A stretch of 64,000 nt of DNA. It comes from Verrucomicrobiota bacterium. Lineage in GTDB: Bacteria; Verrucomicrobiota; Verrucomicrobiia; Limisphaerales; JADLHS01. A program made the translations under genes and the position numbers. This document shows, in pieces, positions 61,650 to 64,000 of the stretch (position 1 is the first letter of the stretch; each line of letters opens with the position of its first letter). The notes beneath the pieces are model-generated. The model saw nothing but the letters and a program-made list of their open reading frames with translations, did no database searches and was not told where the DNA came from. The DNA lies in contig JAKQDQ010000178.1 of assembly GCA_029573725.1 (NCBI GenBank), positions 186,001-250,000 on the forward strand, given 5' to 3'.

Positions 61650-62219
61650 ATGAAACAGATCGTGCGCAGCTTGTCCGTAGCGGGATTGATTTTATTCACG
61701 GGTTGCCTTGTGACGTCCGTTTATCCTTTTTACACCGCCAAAGACCTGGCGTTTGATCCGGAATTGCTGGGTCACTGGCTCGACGCCAAAGCCGGGGATC
61801 GTGACACAATTTGGCGTTTTGAGAAAACTGGCGGCCCCGCTTACCAGCTCACCTTGAGCAACACGGTGGAAACCAATGTTTTTGACAGCCATCTTTTCAC
61901 CCTGGAGGGCGAACGCTTTCTCGATCATTTGACCCGCGACCGGTACTTGTTCCAAACGCCGCAACACTTCCTCTTTCGCGTCACCCAACGGGACGCCCGG
62001 TTGGAGTTGCGCCCGCTGAGCTACACGTGGTTGAAAAAATTGCTGCAGGACAACCCCGCTGCGCTGCGGCACACCCTTGTGCGCGGTGGCGCCGGTGCGG
62101 GCGACCGGGAGGAGCAACTGGTACTCACCGCCAACACCGCGGAATTGCAACAGTTCATTCGCCTGCATCTGGCAACGACCAACGCCTGGGGCCCACCCAT
62201 CTGCCTGAAAAAACCGTGA
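61650..62219 (+). CDS. Hypothetical lipoprotein
   Basis: 189 residues. Signal SVAGLILFTGC gives the lipid Cys at residue 19. The mature part has beta strands (DTIWRFEKTGGPAYQLTL, YLFQTPQHFLFRVTQ) and a helix near the end. It is like small 'lipoprotein of unknown function' families but none can be named. It follows the aminotransferase by 56 bases. Confidence 0.7.
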   Translation: MKQIVRSLSVAGLILFTGCLVTSVYPFYTAKDLAFDPELLGHWLDAKAGDRDTIWRFEKTGGPAYQLTLSNTVETNVFDSHLFTLEGERFLDHLTRDRYLFQTPQHFLFRVTQRDARLELRPLSYTWLKKLLQDNPAALRHTLVRGGAGAGDREEQLVLTANTAELQQFIRLHLATTNAWGPPICLKKP

Positions 62220-62307
62220 TGCGCCCGGTTGGGAAGCAGCGCTTAACGCGAGACTCGCAGCATCAAAAGCGTTGCCAGAATGCAACCGTCCGGAGCAAGA
62301 TGACCGT

Positions 62308-62793
62308 GTGCATTTCCGGGACAAACTGATCGCGTGGGCGGATTTGCCGCAATGGCGGGAAGCGTTGCGGCAGCTCCGGCAAACCTTGGTGGTGACGAAT
62401 GGTTGCTTTGATCTGCTGCACCTCGGACACGTCACTTATCTGGAAAGCGCGCGCAATCTCGGACACGCCTTGTTGGTGGGCGTGAATGGCGATGCTTCGG
62501 TGCGCCAGCTTAAAGGCCCAAGCCGCCCGCTGCACACGGAGGTGGATCGCGCCTTGGTGCTGGCCGCGCTGGAAAGCGTCAGCGCCGTCTGCATTTTTCA
62601 AGAGAAGGAGGCGACACGGTTCCTCTCCGCCGCCCAACCGGACCTTTATGTGAAAGGTGGCGACTACACCCTGGACACCCTGAACCAGGAGGAACGGCGC
62701 GTGGTGGAAGCGGCGGGGGGCCGGATCCAGGTGTTGCCCGTGGTGGCGGGCAAATCCACCACCGCGTTGCTGGAGAAAATTGCGCGACTGTAA
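62308..62793 (+). CDS. rfaE2: Heptose-1-phosphate adenylyltransferase (RfaE2/HldE C-domain type)
   Basis: 161 residues, a cytidylyltransferase-fold enzyme. The catalytic motif is TNGCFDLLHLGHVTYLESAR (HxGH), and KGGDYTLDTL and VVAGKSTTALLEKI are typical of RfaE2, which transfers AMP to D-glycero-beta-D-manno-heptose 1-phosphate for lipopolysaccharide. The GTG at 62308 has GGAG ten bases upstream. It stands alone; no heptose kinase or isomerase is adjacent. Confidence 0.88.
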   Translation: MHFRDKLIAWADLPQWREALRQLRQTLVVTNGCFDLLHLGHVTYLESARNLGHALLVGVNGDASVRQLKGPSRPLHTEVDRALVLAALESVSAVCIFQEKEATRFLSAAQPDLYVKGGDYTLDTLNQEERRVVEAAGGRIQVLPVVAGKSTTALLEKIARL

Positions 62794-62849
62794 TTGACGG
62801 TCGCCGTGAAACGATGGAAACAATTTTGCCGCGGGATTACTCTTGAACC

Positions 62850-63665
62850 ATGAAATTTGCCATCTGCAACGAGATTTATCAGCACTGGCAGCTGGAGGAC
62901 ATTTTCGCCCACGCCCGCAAGGTGGGCTACGCCGCGGTGGAGATCGCGCCGTTTACGCTGGCGGACTCGGTTCTTGATCTCTCCGCCACGGAACGGCAAC
63001 GCATCCGCGCGCTGGCGGCGCAATACCAAATGGAAATCGCCGGTTTGCACTGGCTGTTGGTGCGACCCGAAGGGCTGTATCTCAATCATCCCGAGGCGGC
63101 GCTTCGAACGAAAACCGCCAATTACTTTGTCGCCCTGGTGGATTGTTGCGCCGACCTCGGCGGGAAGGTGCTGGTGGTAGGGTCTCCCCAGCAGCGAAAC
63201 ATTCTGCCCGGAATTTCCGCCGACCAAGCCCGCGAATGGGCGGCCGCCACTTTTCGCGACGCCGTGAAGCGGGCGGAAGATCGCCAGGTGACGATCTGCT
63301 TCGAGCCGTTGTCGCCGGCGGAAACCAATTTCATCAATACCGCCGCCGCGGCGATCGAGTTTGTGCGACCGTTTCAATCGGACGCGTTCAAAATCATTCT
63401 TGATGTCAAGGCGATGTGTTCCGAGGCGAAACCCATTCCGCAAATCATCCGCGAAAGCTGGCCGCACTTTGCCCATTTTCATGCGAACGACCGGAACCTC
63501 AAGGGCCCGGGATTCGGGGCGGTGGATTTCCAGCCGATTGCCGCCGCGCTGCGCGAAGTGGGTTACACCGGTTACGTCTCCGTGGAAGTTTTCAATTTCG
63601 AGGAGGGGCCGGAAACCATCGCCAGCAAGAGCTTCGCCTGTCTGCACCGCGCATTCGGCACGTAG
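62850..63665 (+). CDS. Sugar phosphate isomerase/epimerase (xylose-isomerase-like TIM barrel)
   Basis: 271 residues. TIM-barrel elements: FAICNEIYQHWQLEDIFAHA, GYAAVEIAPFTLAD, VTICFEPLSPAETNFI (catalytic/metal Glu), FKIILDVKAMCSE (metal Asp), FAHFHANDRN (metal His) and YVSVEVFNFE. The family isomerises or epimerises small sugars; substrate unknown. It follows the RfaE2 gene by 56 bases. Confidence 0.85.
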   Translation: MKFAICNEIYQHWQLEDIFAHARKVGYAAVEIAPFTLADSVLDLSATERQRIRALAAQYQMEIAGLHWLLVRPEGLYLNHPEAALRTKTANYFVALVDCCADLGGKVLVVGSPQQRNILPGISADQAREWAAATFRDAVKRAEDRQVTICFEPLSPAETNFINTAAAAIEFVRPFQSDAFKIILDVKAMCSEAKPIPQIIRESWPHFAHFHANDRNLKGPGFGAVDFQPIAAALREVGYTGYVSVEVFNFEEGPETIASKSFACLHRAFGT

Positions 63666-63686
63666 TCCCCCGCCCTCCGGCCGCGC

Positions 63687-64000
63687 CTACCGCACCGCCG
63701 CCACGACCACGGCGTTGTTGGTTTTGCGCAGGGTGATTTGCAACGGCGCATTGGTCTTCGACAAATTAAAACCGGTCGGCACGCGCACGAACCGCAAATG
63801 ATAGGTGCTCGATCCGCCGCGCCGGCTCCAGACCACCACCGAGCTGTTCGCCCCCAGTTGGACGGTGTAGATTTGTTTAATTCCGTTCAACGGCACGAAG
63901 GAAATCGTGCATTCCGCCGCGCCGGACGCCTCCAGAGTTTTCGCGCCGCCCGCCAGCGTCTCCGCCAGATGTACGCCATCGTCGCTCAACCACGAGCAGC
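63687..64000 (-). CDS. C-terminal part of a protein, beta-rich (partial)
   Basis: A minus-strand frame runs from the window edge to a stop at 63687-63689, giving about 104 residues. LAGGAKTLEASGAAECTISF and GSSTYHLRFVRVP suggest a beta-sandwich tail of a larger secreted protein. The N-terminal part lies beyond the window, so no function can be given. Confidence 0.55.
   Translation of the reverse strand, partial: CSWLSDDGVHLAETLAGGAKTLEASGAAECTISFVPLNGIKQIYTVQLGANSSVVVWSRRGGSSTYHLRFVRVPTGFNLSKTNAPLQITLRKTNNAVVVAAVR

Noticed and set aside
1-64000. CRISPR arrays, tRNA or rRNA genes, insertion sequences, prophage or toxin-antitoxin pairs
   Set aside because: Read for direct repeats, cloverleaf stems and transposase motifs; none was convincing.

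Overview
The window looks like a chromosomal segment of a free-living Verrucomicrobiota bacterium, most like the Pedosphaera/Limisphaera group. This is inferred from gene content, since no rRNA gene is present. The clues are an OmcB-like DUF11 lipoprotein otherwise familiar from Chlamydiae, DUF1080 proteins, an RNase Y, Mla lipid-transport genes, a type IV pilus cluster and secreted beta-helix proteins. Most of the DNA is GC-rich and tightly packed, with many ATGA or GTGA stop/start overlaps. No rRNA, tRNA, CRISPR array, insertion sequence or prophage was recognised.

Layout. 1-3.6 kb: tail of a secreted protein, pyruvate kinase, secreted beta-helix protein. 3.6-9.9 kb: a surface-glycan island (epimerase, NTase/thymidylate-kinase-like fusion, GT4 glycosyltransferase, FAD oxidoreductase) beside a gene-poor, possibly decayed stretch. 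10.4-16.8 kb: a MenG/UbiE methyltransferase, a response regulator next to a tiny stand-alone H-box protein, an outer-membrane barrel, a DegT aminotransferase, a NUDIX hydrolase and two tandem cyclophilins. 17.1-24.2 kb: one leftward lipid-transport operon (MMPL exporter, aromatic-repeat protein, MlaE, MlaF, MlaD). 24.2-32.5 kb: housekeeping genes (ybjQ, zwf, a coiled-coil protein with a 57-residue lipoprotein, rny, 5-formyl-THF cyclo-ligase, rodZ-like, pgsA, rimO).

At about 32.7-34.9 kb the base composition changes abruptly to AT-rich over an intergenic region and mnmG. A perfect 16-bp parS-type palindrome lies in frame inside mnmG. Together with the usual link between mnmG and the origin region, this suggests the chromosomal ori/par domain, although no convincing DnaA boxes were seen.

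35-46.5 kb: DinG-type helicase, MetF, the OmcB-like protein with its own promoter and terminator, a small secreted protein, a TSUP permease, and a polysaccharide group (GH9, DUF1080 proteins, polysaccharide deacetylase), then DUF971. 46.6-55.3 kb: type IV pilus genes in the order pilV-, pilW-, pilX-like, hypothetical, pilM, pilN, pilO, pilP, pilQ. Each of the three apparent transcription units has a sigma-54-like -24/-12 element in front of it. 55.4-64 kb: LysR regulator, a 1140-residue membrane coiled-coil protein, a HisC/CobD-like aminotransferase, a lipoprotein, an RfaE2-type adenylyltransferase, a TIM-barrel sugar isomerase and the tail of one more protein.

Much of the window serves the envelope: phospholipid synthesis (pgsA), inter-membrane lipid transport (MMPL-MlaEFD), a cell-surface lipoprotein, glycan assembly and glycan degradation, and pili.
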